Below are positions 8,931-17,028 of a stretch of 31,338 nucleotides of DNA, piece after piece. The notes below the pieces were generated by a model. The model worked only from the letters and a program-made list of their open reading frames with translations. It searched no databases and had not been told where the DNA came from. Source of the DNA: an uncultured Panacagrimonas sp. (lineage in GTDB: Bacteria; Pseudomonadota; Gammaproteobacteria; Nevskiales; Nevskiaceae). The position numbers and the translations under genes were made by a program. The stretch's first letter is position 1. Each line of letters begins with the position of its first letter. The stretch spans positions 1-31,338 of the forward strand of contig CAMLNE010000005.1 of NCBI GenBank assembly GCA_946481265.1. The letters are read 5' to 3'.

Positions 8931-11040
8931 GCGCGTAGCGCTCGACATCGCCGACCCAGCGACGGATCAGCCGCTGGGCCTCGAGCGGGTGCCGCTCCAG
9001 CCATTCGTCGGCCAGCGTCTGCAGCGGCGGGATCAGTGCCGCGTCGCGTACCGGGTCGGCCAGCTTGAGGCCGATCAGACCGGTCTGGCGGCGGCCGAGC
9101 AGCTCGCCCGGGCCGCGCAGATCGAGGTCCGCCTGCGCGATGCGGAAGCCGTCGGTGGTGGTGCGCATCACGTCGAGCCGCGCGCGCGCGCCCTGCGACA
9201 GCGGCGGCTGGTAGAGCAGCACGCATTGGCTGGCCTGCGCCCCGCGCCCGACGCGGCCGCGCAGCTGGTGGAGCTGCGACAGGCCCAGGCGCTCGGCATT
9301 GTCGATCACCATGATGCTGGCATTGGGCACGTCCACGCCGACCTCGATCACGGTGGTGGCGACCAGCAGCTGCGTGCGCCCGGCCTTGAAGTCGTGCATC
9401 TCGAGCTCCTTCTGGTCCGGCTTGAGGCGGCCGTGGACCAGGCCGATGCGCAGCTCGGGCAGCGCCTCGCGCAGCTTCTCGGCGGTGACCGCGGCGGCCT
9501 GCGCCTCGATCTCGTCGCTTTCGTCGATCAAGGTGCACACCCAGTAGGCCTGGCGACCTTCGCGGCAGGCCTCGCCCAGGCGTTGCAGCACCTCGCCGCG
9601 CTTCTCCTGGCCGATGGCGACGGTGACGATCGGCGTGCGGCCGGGTGGCAGCTCGTCGATCACGGAGACGTCGAGATCCGCGTACAGGGTCTGCGCCAGC
9701 GTGCGGGGAATCGGCGTGGCCGACATCACCAGCTGGTGCGGGCAGGCACCGGCCGGACCCTTGTCGCGCAGCTGCAGGCGCTGCTGTACGCCGAAGCGAT
9801 GCTGTTCGTCGACCACCGCGAGCGCGAGCCGGGCGAAGGCGACCGCGCCCTGGAACATCGCGTGCGTGCCGACCACCAGCGACACCTCGCCCTGTGCCAC
9901 GCGCGCGAGCTGCACCTCGCGCTCACGCTTGCGCAGCTTGCCGGTGAGCAGGGCCACCTCCAGGCCGAGCGGCTCGAACCAGCGGCGCAGGCTCGCGCAA
10001 TGCTGCTCGGCGAGCAGTTCGGTGGGGGCCATCAGCGCCGCCTGGTGCCCGGCGCGGACGGCAGCGAGCATGGCGGCCGCGGCAACCACGGTCTTGCCGG
10101 ATCCGACGTCACCCTGCACCAGCCGCAGCATGGGGCGGGTGCCCGACAGGTCGGTGTCGATCTCGGTCAGCACGCGCTGCTGCGCGGCGGTGAAGTGAAA
10201 CGGCAGCTGCGCCTGCAGCTCGCGCGTCGCCGCGGGCAGACCGGCAAGCGCCGGCGCCGGGCGGCCGCGCGTCTGGCGGCGCAGCAGGCGCATGCACAGC
10301 TGGTGCGCGAGCAGCTCCTCGCGGATCAGCCGCTGCTGCGCGGGATGACGCAGCGCGCGCAGGGCCTGGGCGTCGGCGCCGTCTCCGGGGCGGTGGATCG
10401 CCTCGAGCGCGCCGAGCGTGTCCGGCGTCGCGGCGAAGCCGGGCAGTGCGGCACGCAGCGCGGGTTCGCGTGCCGCCACGTCGAGCGCCTGGCCGATCAT
10501 GCGGCGCAGCCGCGGCTGGGTCATGCCGGCGGTCAGCGGGTAGATCGGGGTCAGGCGGTCCTCGGTGGCAAGCTGGCCGGCATCATCGGCGAGCTGGTAC
10601 TCGGGATGCACCATCTCCAGCCCGTTGCGGCCGGCGCGCACGCTGCCGAAGGCCTGCACGACGCGGCCGCCGGAGAACCCCGCGCGCTGCGTCTCGTTGA
10701 AATGGAAGAAGCGCAGCAGCAGGCCGCTGCCGCCGTCGTCGATGGCCACCAGCAGCATGCGCCGCGGCGCGAAGCGCACCTCGGCGACCTCGACGCGTCC
10801 GCGCACCAGGGCCTCCATGCCTTCGCGAAGATCGGCCAGGCGCGTCACCGCGCGGCGATCCTCGTAGCGCAGCGGCAGGTGGAAGACCAGGTCGCCGACC
10901 GTCTGCAGGTCGAGCGCGCGCAGGGCCGACGCCGCCTGTGGACCGGCGCCCTTGAGGTAGGTCAGCTCGGTGGCGAGCGTCAGCGGCGGGGCGGCCGGCG
11001 TGCGGGCGCCGCGGTTGCCCTTCGATGTGGATGCGGCCAC
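8923..11040 (-). CDS. recG: ATP-dependent DNA helicase RecG
   Basis: RecG remodels stalled replication forks and Holliday junctions. The 705-residue length fits the family (E. coli 693). An N-terminal wedge region (LTYLKGAGPQAASALRALD, HLPLRYEDR) is followed by helicase motifs: Walker A GDVGSGKT near residue 310, MAPTELLAEQH, VVDEQHRFGV near 410, MSATPIPRTLA, and the second RecA-like domain with VATTVIEVGVDVPNA, QLHQLRGRVGR and GFRIAQADLDLRGPGE. The start is GTG at 11040, 30 bp after the end of the ridA remnant. ridA-recG adjacency is common in gammaproteobacteria. Confidence 0.95.
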   Translation of the reverse strand: MAASTSKGNRGARTPAAPPLTLATELTYLKGAGPQAASALRALDLQTVGDLVFHLPLRYEDRRAVTRLADLREGMEALVRGRVEVAEVRFAPRRMLLVAIDDGGSGLLLRFFHFNETQRAGFSGGRVVQAFGSVRAGRNGLEMVHPEYQLADDAGQLATEDRLTPIYPLTAGMTQPRLRRMIGQALDVAAREPALRAALPGFAATPDTLGALEAIHRPGDGADAQALRALRHPAQQRLIREELLAHQLCMRLLRRQTRGRPAPALAGLPAATRELQAQLPFHFTAAQQRVLTEIDTDLSGTRPMLRLVQGDVGSGKTVVAAAAMLAAVRAGHQAALMAPTELLAEQHCASLRRWFEPLGLEVALLTGKLRKREREVQLARVAQGEVSLVVGTHAMFQGAVAFARLALAVVDEQHRFGVQQRLQLRDKGPAGACPHQLVMSATPIPRTLAQTLYADLDVSVIDELPPGRTPIVTVAIGQEKRGEVLQRLGEACREGRQAYWVCTLIDESDEIEAQAAAVTAEKLREALPELRIGLVHGRLKPDQKELEMHDFKAGRTQLLVATTVIEVGVDVPNASIMVIDNAERLGLSQLHQLRGRVGRGAQASQCVLLYQPPLSQGARARLDVMRTTTDGFRIAQADLDLRGPGELLGRRQTGLIGLKLADPVRDAALIPPLQTLADEWLERHPLEAQRLIRRWVGDVERYAHV

Positions 11041-11070
11041 GCGGGCGGGCTCGCGCTGCGCTGCCGGCGG

Positions 11071-11438
11071 CTAGTCGAGGACCAGGATCCCGTCGGCTTC
11101 CACGCGTGCGCCGCGCGGCAGCGCCGCCACGCCGGGTAGGGCGCCTGAAAATACTGGCCCATGATCTGGTTGACCGTGGCGAAGTGCGACAGATCGGTGA
11201 GATAGAGGTTGAGCTTGGCGATGTGCGCCAGCGTGCCGCCCGCCGCCTCGCACACCGCGCGCAGGTTCGTGAACACCTGGTGGATCTCGTCCTCGATGCT
11301 GTCGTTGCGCAGCGTCATGGTCTGCGGATCCAGCGGGATCTGGCCGGCCAGGTAGACCGTGTTGCCGCAGCGCACCGCCTGCGAGTAGGTGCCGATCGCG
11401 GCCGGAGCGGCGTCCGAGGAGATGACCTGGCGGTTCAT
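11071..11438 (-). pseudogene. ridA: RidA enamine/imine deaminase, broken by an internal deletion
   Basis: RidA hydrolyses reactive 2-aminoacrylate and related enamines. The start at 11438 has GGAGG seven bases upstream, and residues 1-103 are normal RidA (SSDAAPAAIGTYSQAV, AGQIPLDP, VFTNLRAVCEAAGG, LYLTDLSHFATVN). After YPA (11130-11138) the frame is lost. The expected ending (VAALPRGARVEADGILVLD, stop at 11071-11073) continues in another frame. Compared with the FPARSCVEVARL segment of E. coli RidA, exactly 16 nt are missing, including the codon for the catalytic arginine. As written, the protein would run on out of frame into the recG start (stop at 10980). The ATG overlaps the terC stop (ATGA). 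A real deletion is more likely than a single-base error, but an assembly fault is possible. Confidence 0.85.
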
Positions 11439-12202
11439 GATGCGCCTCCGGTCGGCGGCTGTTCGGTATGGCGCGGGCGGCGCCGGTCCATGCTGCTGCG
11501 CATGCGCAGGTTGACCATTTCCACGCCGACCGAGAAGGCCATGGCGAAGTACAGGTAGCCCTTGGGGATGTGGAAGTGCAGGCCCTCGGCGATCAGCGCG
11601 CCGCCGACCATGATCAGGAAGGCCAGGGCCAGCACCTTGACCGTCGGATGATCGTCGACGAAGCGCGACAGCGGCCCGGCGAAGAACATCATGCTGATGA
11701 TGGCGATGGTGATCGCCGCGACCATGATCGGCAGGTTGTTGGTCATGCCCACTGCCGTGATCACCGAGTCCAGCGAGAACACGATGTCCAGGATCATGAT
11801 CTGCACGATCGCCGACAGGAAGCTCGGGACGTGGCGCCGCGGTACGTTGACCACCGACTCGTCGTCGTCGCCCTCGAGCGACTCGTGGATTTCGGTGGTG
11901 GCCTTCCACAGCAGGAACAGGCCGCCGAAGAACAGCACCATGTCACGCCCGGATACCGGGAACTCGACGACGGTGAACAGCGGCTCGATCAGGCTGGCCA
12001 TCCAGGCCAGCGAGAACAGCAGGCCCACGCGGGTGAACAGTGCGCCGGCCAGGCCCAGGGTTCGTGCACGCGCCTGCTGCTCGCGCGGCAGCTTGGCCAC
12101 GATGATCGAGATGAAGATGATGTTGTCGATGCCCAGGACGATTTCCAGGGCGGTCAGGGTCAGCAGCGCAGCCAGGAGTTCGGGGTCGAGCAAGGCTTCC
12201 AT
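11435..12202 (-). CDS. TerC family integral membrane protein
   Basis: A 255-residue inner-membrane protein of the TerC family. Members have been linked to metal (manganese) export and to tellurite resistance operons; the substrate here is unknown. About seven hydrophobic helices are seen, with the two family signatures bearing membrane-embedded acidic residues: EIVLGIDNIIFISI (about 20-33) and DIVFSLDSVITAVGM. A charged loop (HESLEGDDDESVVNVPRRH) lies mid-protein, and the C-terminus is short and Arg-rich. Its stop overlaps the ridA ATG by 4 nt, so the two are translationally coupled. No CBS or CorC domain follows the TerC core. Confidence 0.9.
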   Translation of the reverse strand: MEALLDPELLAALLTLTALEIVLGIDNIIFISIIVAKLPREQQARARTLGLAGALFTRVGLLFSLAWMASLIEPLFTVVEFPVSGRDMVLFFGGLFLLWKATTEIHESLEGDDDESVVNVPRRHVPSFLSAIVQIMILDIVFSLDSVITAVGMTNNLPIMVAAITIAIISMMFFAGPLSRFVDDHPTVKVLALAFLIMVGGALIAEGLHFHIPKGYLYFAMAFSVGVEMVNLRMRSSMDRRRPRHTEQPPTGGAS

Positions 12203-12359
12203 CGGGTCGGCGCGGGGAGGACAGGGCGCCCATGATAGCGGGGCGGCGGGGGCGCACTGTCACCGAAAGTTCGCCGGCCCATCACGGGATCTTTACGTGC
12301 CCGGCCCAGGCTGCGCGGCATATGCAAGGCCGACGAATCCTGCGGAATGGAGGCTCGCG

Positions 12360-13502
12360 ATGCGCATTGCCTGGGGCGTGATGGGCTACGGGCGGGGCCA
12401 TGCGATGCGCACCTTGAGCGTGTTGCCGGCCCTGGCCAGGGAGCACGAGATCACCGTGTTCACGGCGGGCGACGCCTACGAGGTGCTCGCGCCGAAATTC
12501 CCGACCGTGCGCATCCCGATGATCGGGTACCGCCACAACGATCGTGGCGGGCATTCGCTGCCGCGCACCCTGGCGGGCAATCTGGGCCCGGTCACGGACC
12601 TGCTCCTCAGGGGGCGTGCAACCGCCCAGCTGGAACGCGAACTGGTGTCGCGTGGCACCGAGTTGGTCATCTCGGATTCGGAGGCCTGGACCCACCGCGC
12701 GGCACGGCGTCTCGGACTGCCGCGCATCTCGTTCGATCACGTCGGCATCCTGGCCTACTGCAAGCCGCATTTTCCGCCCGACCTGTGGGCGCCGGGCATG
12801 CGCGATGCCTTCGGCTACCGCGCCCTGATGGGCGTGCCCGAGCGCATCCTGATCTCGAGCTTCTACGCGGCCGAGCCGGCCTACCCGGGCATACGCATCG
12901 TGGGCCCGATGTTGCGCGACGAGGTCCTGGCCGCGCGCCCGAAGCGCGGTGATTACCTGCTGTGCTACTTCAACAAGGGCGAGCATCAGTATCAGGCCCA
13001 CATCGACCGCGCGCTGCGGCTGCTCGACCTGCCGGTGGTGATCTACGGCACGCCCTATGTGGGCAAGGTCGACAACCTCGATTTCCGCGCGCCGGCCAAT
13101 GCGGCGTTCGTGCGCGACCTCGCCGGCTGTCGCGCCCTGCTGGGGACGGCCGGCAACCAGAGCATCGGTGAGGCCATCCACTTCGGAAAGCCCATCCTCG
13201 CGCTGCCGGAGGACGCCTTCGAACAGCGCCTCAACGCGAGCATGATCGAGCGCATGGGCGTCGGCATGCGCGGCGACCTGGGCAAGCTCACGCCCAGCGA
13301 CGTGGACCGCTTCCTGGCCAACGACGCCGGTTACCGCTCGCACATGCGCGAGCACGCCCGGGACGGTCGTGCCGAGGCGATCGAGACCCTGCGGCGCTTC
13401 ATCGGCGAACTGGCCGGGACCTCCGCGGCCGTGCGCCGGTCCAGGACGCGTCCCGCAACGCCGCTGCGCAACGGCGCGGCCAGCGGCCTGGTCGGCGCCT
13501 GA
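12360..13502 (+). CDS. GT-B fold glycosyltransferase (MJ1255/MurG-like family)
   Basis: A 380-residue soluble protein with two Rossmann-like halves. The N-terminus has MGYGRGHAMR (8-17), which resembles the acceptor-site glycine loop of MurG-type enzymes. The C-terminal half has a donor-site signature near 260-290 (GTAGNQSIGEAIHFGKPILA, then ED.FEQRLNA), typical of UDP-sugar-dependent GT1/GT28 transferases. The start at 12360 has GGAGG seven bases upstream. The gene stands alone on its strand, divergent from terC, with no polysaccharide genes nearby, so sugar and acceptor cannot be named. The last 35 residues are Arg/Ala-rich and probably disordered. Confidence 0.82.
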   Translation: MRIAWGVMGYGRGHAMRTLSVLPALAREHEITVFTAGDAYEVLAPKFPTVRIPMIGYRHNDRGGHSLPRTLAGNLGPVTDLLLRGRATAQLERELVSRGTELVISDSEAWTHRAARRLGLPRISFDHVGILAYCKPHFPPDLWAPGMRDAFGYRALMGVPERILISSFYAAEPAYPGIRIVGPMLRDEVLAARPKRGDYLLCYFNKGEHQYQAHIDRALRLLDLPVVIYGTPYVGKVDNLDFRAPANAAFVRDLAGCRALLGTAGNQSIGEAIHFGKPILALPEDAFEQRLNASMIERMGVGMRGDLGKLTPSDVDRFLANDAGYRSHMREHARDGRAEAIETLRRFIGELAGTSAAVRRSRTRPATPLRNGAASGLVGA

Positions 13503-13512
13503 GCCCGACCCG

Positions 13513-13532
13513 GGAAATTGGAATCTGACCCC
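13513..13532. repeat. Short interspersed-repeat-like motif
   Basis: GGAAATTGGAATCTGACCCC lies between the glycosyltransferase stop and the amidotransferase stop. The motif resembles a short sequence recalled as frequent between genes in xanthomonad-type genomes and often found near REP-associated transposases. It is markedly less GC-rich than its surroundings. A partial look-alike (AAATTCCTGACCCC on the minus strand) occurs at the end of parB (20883-20896). Confidence 0.35.
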
Positions 13533-13535
13533 GAT

Positions 13536-14219
13536 TCAGGGTAGCCAGCGGTCGAGCAGTTTGCGCATCAGCCGGTTGCCGAGGGCGAAGCGCGGCAGCT
13601 CGCCCAGCACGAACTCGGCGGGCTGCACGTAGGGGGCCGGGCGCGGATGGCCGCGTTCGAACCAGGTGCGCGCATCGGCGGCGGTGATCTCCGGATGGAA
13701 CTGCAGGCCGACCACGCGCTCGCCCCAGACATAGGCCTGGTGGGCGCAGGCCTGGCTGCTCATGAGGTTCTGCGCGCCATCGGGGATGGCAAAGGTGTCG
13801 CCGTGCCAGTGGAAGGCGCTGAAGCGTTCGGGCCAGTCGGCGAACAGCGGATGCCGGCGCCCGTCGGCATTGAGCTCGACATCGAACCAGCCGATCTCGG
13901 TATGCGCGTTGCGCGTCACCGGTGCGCCGAGGGCGTCGGCGATCAGCTGCGATCCCAGGCAGATGCCCAGCACCGGACGTCCGGCGTCGATCGCCGCGCG
14001 GATCAACGTCTTTTCCGGCAGCAGCCACGGGTGCGCGTCGTGCTCGTCGACATTCATGGGACCGCCCATGACGATCAGGGCGTCGAAGTCGGGTCGGGCC
14101 GGCAGCGGCTCGCCCGCCCACAGCCGGGTCCGGGACAGGCGCTGCGCGCGGGTGGCGAGCCAGGGTGCGATGCAGCCCGCATCCTCGTGGGCGACGTGCT
14201 GCAGCCAGTGGATGTGCAT
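13536..14219 (-). CDS. Class I glutamine amidotransferase (GMP synthase-like domain)
   Basis: A 227-residue stand-alone glutamine amidotransferase domain that would release ammonia from glutamine or act on a gamma-glutamyl amide. The nucleophile Cys87 is in GICLGSQL, and the His/Glu pair is in QFHPE (His175, Glu177). MGGPMNVDEH and PWLLPEK are typical of the stand-alone GMP-synthase-like group found in many proteobacteria. The start at 14219 has GGGAG nine bases upstream; an in-frame TTG three codons earlier sits directly on that motif and is unlikely. No synthetase partner is adjacent, so the physiological substrate is open. Its stop lies just beside the interspersed motif at 13513-13532. 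Confidence 0.87.
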   Translation of the reverse strand: MHIHWLQHVAHEDAGCIAPWLATRAQRLSRTRLWAGEPLPARPDFDALIVMGGPMNVDEHDAHPWLLPEKTLIRAAIDAGRPVLGICLGSQLIADALGAPVTRNAHTEIGWFDVELNADGRRHPLFADWPERFSAFHWHGDTFAIPDGAQNLMSSQACAHQAYVWGERVVGLQFHPEITAADARTWFERGHPRPAPYVQPAEFVLGELPRFALGNRLMRKLLDRWLP

Positions 14220-14547
14220 GAAGACCAACTCCCGTGAGGCGATGCGGGCAGAGATGCAGAAGGCCCCGGACGCCAGGAGGCCAGGACACCCGGGGCATCC
14301 GCGGACACGCTACCAAGTGGCCGCGCTCGGCATTCGGCATTCGGCATTTCGCATCGCGGCTGGTGCTGCACGAAAACCGGAACGATCGCCGGACAGGTCG
14401 GCCCGGGACAAGGTGACGGCACCGCACCGTGGGGATCCACCTGCACGGGACGGCTCCTGGCGCTGCGCCCCAGGCCGTGCGGGCGTGGCTCGCTACGCGG
14501 CGTCCGGGTTTGCCTAGAGTACGTCGCCCCGACTCCGGATCACCCGC
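14220..14547. other. 328-bp divergent intergenic region with repeats
   Basis: No credible gene is seen. The region holds a perfect 7-bp inverted repeat (GCCCCGG at 14263-14269, CCGGGGC at 14290-14296) whose 20-nt loop contains CCAGGAGGCCAGG, and a 7-bp tandem repeat at 14331-14351. It must carry promoters for the amidotransferase (leftward) and the lysoplasmalogenase (rightward), but no clear -35/-10 pair is visible. Confidence 0.6.
14331..14351. repeat. Three-unit 7-bp tandem repeat (CATTCGG)
   Basis: CATTCGG occurs twice in tandem (14331-14344), followed by a degenerate third copy CATTTCG (14345-14351). It lies in a non-coding region. Confidence 0.6.
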
Positions 14548-15213
14548 ATGCCGACCGCCTCCACCTGGTTCCTGGCCGCTGCCGCTGCCAGCGCCGTGCT
14601 GGCGATCCTGGCCGAGCAGCGTGCGGCCGGCCGGCACCCGGCGTTCTACCTGCTCAAGCCGCTGACCACCCTGCTGGTGTTCGGCGCGGCGGCTTGCGCG
14701 GACCGGTTGGACCCGGTCTACCGGCACTGGATCTGCGCCGGGCTGCTGGTGTCGATGGTCGGCGACATCGCGCTGATGCGATCGGGCAACGCCGCCTTCA
14801 TGGCGGGCCTTTCCAGCTTCCTGCTCGCGCACGGCCTGTTCGTGTGGGCGCTGCTGCTGGACGGCCCCGGCGCGCCGCCGGCGTGGTCCGCGATCCCGCT
14901 GGTCGCCGCGGCCGGATTCTTCATCTGGTTGCTGCCGCGCACCGGGCCGCTGAAAATTCCCGTGATCGTCTATGCCGCAGCACTGGCCGGCATGGCCCTG
15001 GCCGCCGCGGCGCGGGCGGAGGCGCGCGCCGATCTTTCCGGTGTGCTGGCCGCGATCGGGGCGCTGCTGTTCCTGCTGTCCGACAGCGCCCTGGCCGTGC
15101 GCCAGTTCCATGGTCCCTACCGACGCGCACAGGTGCTGATCCTGGGCACGTACTGGCTGGCGGTGGGGCTGATCGCGGCCTCGGTGCAGGGCAGCGTGAC
15201 GCGGCTGGCCTGA
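14548..15213 (+). CDS. YhhN/TMEM86 family lysoplasmalogenase
   Basis: A 221-residue integral membrane protein with about eight hydrophobic helices. It has the family landmarks: KPLTTLL early (about 37-43), a GDIALM segment near residue 75, FLLAHGLFVW, and FLLSDSALAVRQF near 180. Characterised relatives (human TMEM86B, bacterial YhhN) hydrolyse the vinyl-ether bond of lysoplasmalogens; the true substrate in an aerobic gammaproteobacterium is uncertain. The ATG follows GGATCACCCGC; the ribosome binding site is weak. It converges with the lipoprotein gene at 15262. Confidence 0.85.
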   Translation: MPTASTWFLAAAAASAVLAILAEQRAAGRHPAFYLLKPLTTLLVFGAAACADRLDPVYRHWICAGLLVSMVGDIALMRSGNAAFMAGLSSFLLAHGLFVWALLLDGPGAPPAWSAIPLVAAAGFFIWLLPRTGPLKIPVIVYAAALAGMALAAAARAEARADLSGVLAAIGALLFLLSDSALAVRQFHGPYRRAQVLILGTYWLAVGLIAASVQGSVTRLA

Positions 15214-15231
15214 GGGTTTCACGGGGGATGC

Positions 15232-15248
15232 GGGCGCTGCGCGCGCCC
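15232..15248. terminator. Candidate bidirectional hairpin terminator
   Basis: GGGCGC and GCGCCC form a 6-bp stem with a 5-nt loop in the 48-bp gap between two convergent genes. Only TT follows, so it is a weak candidate supported mainly by position. Confidence 0.3.
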
Positions 15249-15261
15249 TTCGTGACGCCGC

Positions 15262-15738
15262 TTACTCGCCGAGGCTGAGCGCGCGGCAGGTCGAGTGCTC
15301 GATCCGCAGATACTCCTCGCCGAGCCGGGTTTCGCCACGCAGCACGACCAGGGAGAGGTCGGTGCGTGCGCGTTCGGCCAGGATGCGATAGCGCACCGCG
15401 CCCTGCTCGGTCTCGATGGCGGCCGGTGCCTGCTTCAGGCCCGGGAAGCGCGCGGTCAGGTCCTGGCCGCCCGACAGCGCCAGGTCCAGGCTTGCCGGCT
15501 CGGTGCGGCTGCCGAAGTGCACGGCGAGGTCGAGCGTGTACTGCGGCCGTCGCAGGCGATAGCTCACGGGCACCTGGCGCTGCAGCAGGCAGCCCTCGAA
15601 TTCGGCGTAGCGGATCTCGAACTGGTCGAGCTCGCGATGATCCAGCTCGATCGTCTGGCGCTGGTACAGCCGTGGCGCGCACGCGGCCAGCAGCACGCTG
15701 GCGACGACGACGCAGAGATGGAATCGTCTAGCGGACAT
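15262..15738 (-). CDS. Predicted lipoprotein of unknown function
   Basis: A 158-residue protein with a signal peptide and lipobox (SVLLAAC, Cys20), so probably anchored in the envelope. The mature part is strand-rich, with a Tyr/Leu pattern around YRLRRPQYTLDLAVHFG and two further cysteines (EFEGCLL, EHSTCRAL) that could form a disulfide. No family was recognised. The ATG at 15738 lies inside the 3' end of the PhzF-family gene (11-bp overlap), so it is probably translated from the same message. Confidence 0.75.
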   Translation of the reverse strand: MSARRFHLCVVVASVLLAACAPRLYQRQTIELDHRELDQFEIRYAEFEGCLLQRQVPVSYRLRRPQYTLDLAVHFGSRTEPASLDLALSGGQDLTARFPGLKQAPAAIETEQGAVRYRILAERARTDLSLVVLRGETRLGEEYLRIEHSTCRALSLGE

Positions 15739-16612
15739 CGAGTTCTCCGTGCATCACCGGGACCGCATGGCCGCCGATGCGAACCGCCGTGACCTGGCCA
15801 TCCGCCTTGTCCGCCGAGGCGAACAGCGTGCTCGGCCGGCCCATCTCCGCGCCCTGTAGGATGCGCCACTGCTGCGTGCCCTCGACCTGCGCCGATTCGC
15901 TGGCCAGGCGCCCGGCGAGCGCGGCGGCGGCCGAGCCGGTGGCCGGGTCTTCGCCGATCGAGGGACTGAACATGCGGGCGCGCAATTCGCCGTCGTAGCC
16001 GCGTGCATAGACATACAGGCCGTATGCCCCGGCCGCCGACAGCAGCCGGCGCAGGGCGGCGATGTCGACGTCGATGCCCGCCAGCAGCTCCGGCGATCGC
16101 AGCGGCGCGAGCAGCATCGGCAGGCCGCAGTCGGCCACGCAGGGTCCCTCGCGCTCGAAGCCGAGGTTTTCCGCCGACAGGTCGAGCGCGGCCGCGATCG
16201 TGGCCGCGTCGGGCCCGCTCGCGGAGAAGGCCGGCAACCGGGGGGTGCGCAGTTCCGCGTAGGGAAGGCCGTCCTGCAGGCGCATCAGCACCGGCACGCG
16301 GCCGGCCGCCGTCTCGAACTCCAGGCGCAGGGGGTCGTCCGACGTCGGCCGGTTCAGGCCGATCAGGCAGGCGGTGCCGACGATCGGGTGGCCGGCGAAG
16401 GAAAGCTCCTCGCGCGGCGTGAAGATGCGCAGGCGCTGCGTGGCGCCCGGTTCGCTGGCGGCGAGCACGAACACCGTCTCGGAGAGATTGAATTCACGCG
16501 CGATGCGCTGCATGCGGGCGCGATCCAGCGGATCGGCGCCGAACACCACCGCCAGCGGGTTGCCACCGAAGGCTTCGCGCGTGAAGACGTCCAGGGTGTG
16601 GAAGCTCTGCAT
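15728..16612 (-). CDS. PhzF family isomerase
   Basis: A 294-residue member of the PhzF/diaminopimelate-epimerase-like fold. Family landmarks are DVFTREAFGGNPLAVV (8-23), the catalytic Glu45 in NLSETVF, FAGHPIVGTA, and GEDPATGSAAAALAGRL near 220. The archetype isomerises a dihydro-anthranilate in phenazine synthesis, but most genomic homologues, including this one without other phz genes, have unknown substrates. It is followed by an overlapping lipoprotein gene and preceded, nine bases away, by another small lipoprotein gene, suggesting a three-gene transcript. Confidence 0.9.
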   Translation of the reverse strand: MQSFHTLDVFTREAFGGNPLAVVFGADPLDRARMQRIAREFNLSETVFVLAASEPGATQRLRIFTPREELSFAGHPIVGTACLIGLNRPTSDDPLRLEFETAAGRVPVLMRLQDGLPYAELRTPRLPAFSASGPDAATIAAALDLSAENLGFEREGPCVADCGLPMLLAPLRSPELLAGIDVDIAALRRLLSAAGAYGLYVYARGYDGELRARMFSPSIGEDPATGSAAAALAGRLASESAQVEGTQQWRILQGAEMGRPSTLFASADKADGQVTAVRIGGHAVPVMHGELDVR

Positions 16613-16620
16613 CCGCGTTC

Positions 16621-16947
16621 CTACTGGAAGCGCCCGCCACTGATGCGGCCTTCGGCGTCGAGATCGGCGAAGTAGCGGCTGTTGTCCAGGCGCAGCTCCT
16701 TGGTCGCGATATCCCCGGGCAGCACCAGGGTCAGGCCGGGGTAGCGTGCGCGCAGCTCGGTGGGGGTCGGCCGCGTGGCGATGAAGGCGTCGAAGGCGGC
16801 CAGGTCGGTGATCGAAGTGCGCACGGGAGCGGCCTCCTGTACCGGTGCAGGTGCCGGCGCGGGGGTCGGCGCCTCGGGCTGCGTCGCCGGCGCACAGCCG
16901 GCCAGCAGGCTCAGGACCAGGGCGGCGGGCAGGAACTTGGCGGACAT
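16621..16947 (-). CDS. Small predicted lipoprotein of unknown function
   Basis: A 108-residue protein. A short signal peptide ends in the lipobox LLAGC (Cys18), followed by a Pro/Ala/Thr/Glu linker (20-45) and a compact C-terminal domain of about 65 residues. In that domain, TELRARYPGLTLVLPGDIAT and a terminal DNSRYFADLDAEGRISGGRF suggest a small beta-rich fold. The family was not named. The start at 16947 is chosen because it gives the signal peptide; the frame is open far upstream without coding character. It is divergent from mnmG (81 bp apart). Confidence 0.75.
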   Translation of the reverse strand: MSAKFLPAALVLSLLAGCAPATQPEAPTPAPAPAPVQEAAPVRTSITDLAAFDAFIATRPTPTELRARYPGLTLVLPGDIATKELRLDNSRYFADLDAEGRISGGRFQ

Positions 16948-17028
16948 GGGCGCATCGAGGGTCGGGAGAGGCTCAAGCCTAGCAATACGCCCTAAACTGC
17001 GCGCCCAGTTTTCTGCGGACGGCATGCG

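Noticed and set aside
8917..11139. 740-codon open frame on the plus strand opposite recG
   Set aside because: The translation is rich in Gln, His and Arg with no family; the minus strand encodes complete RecG.
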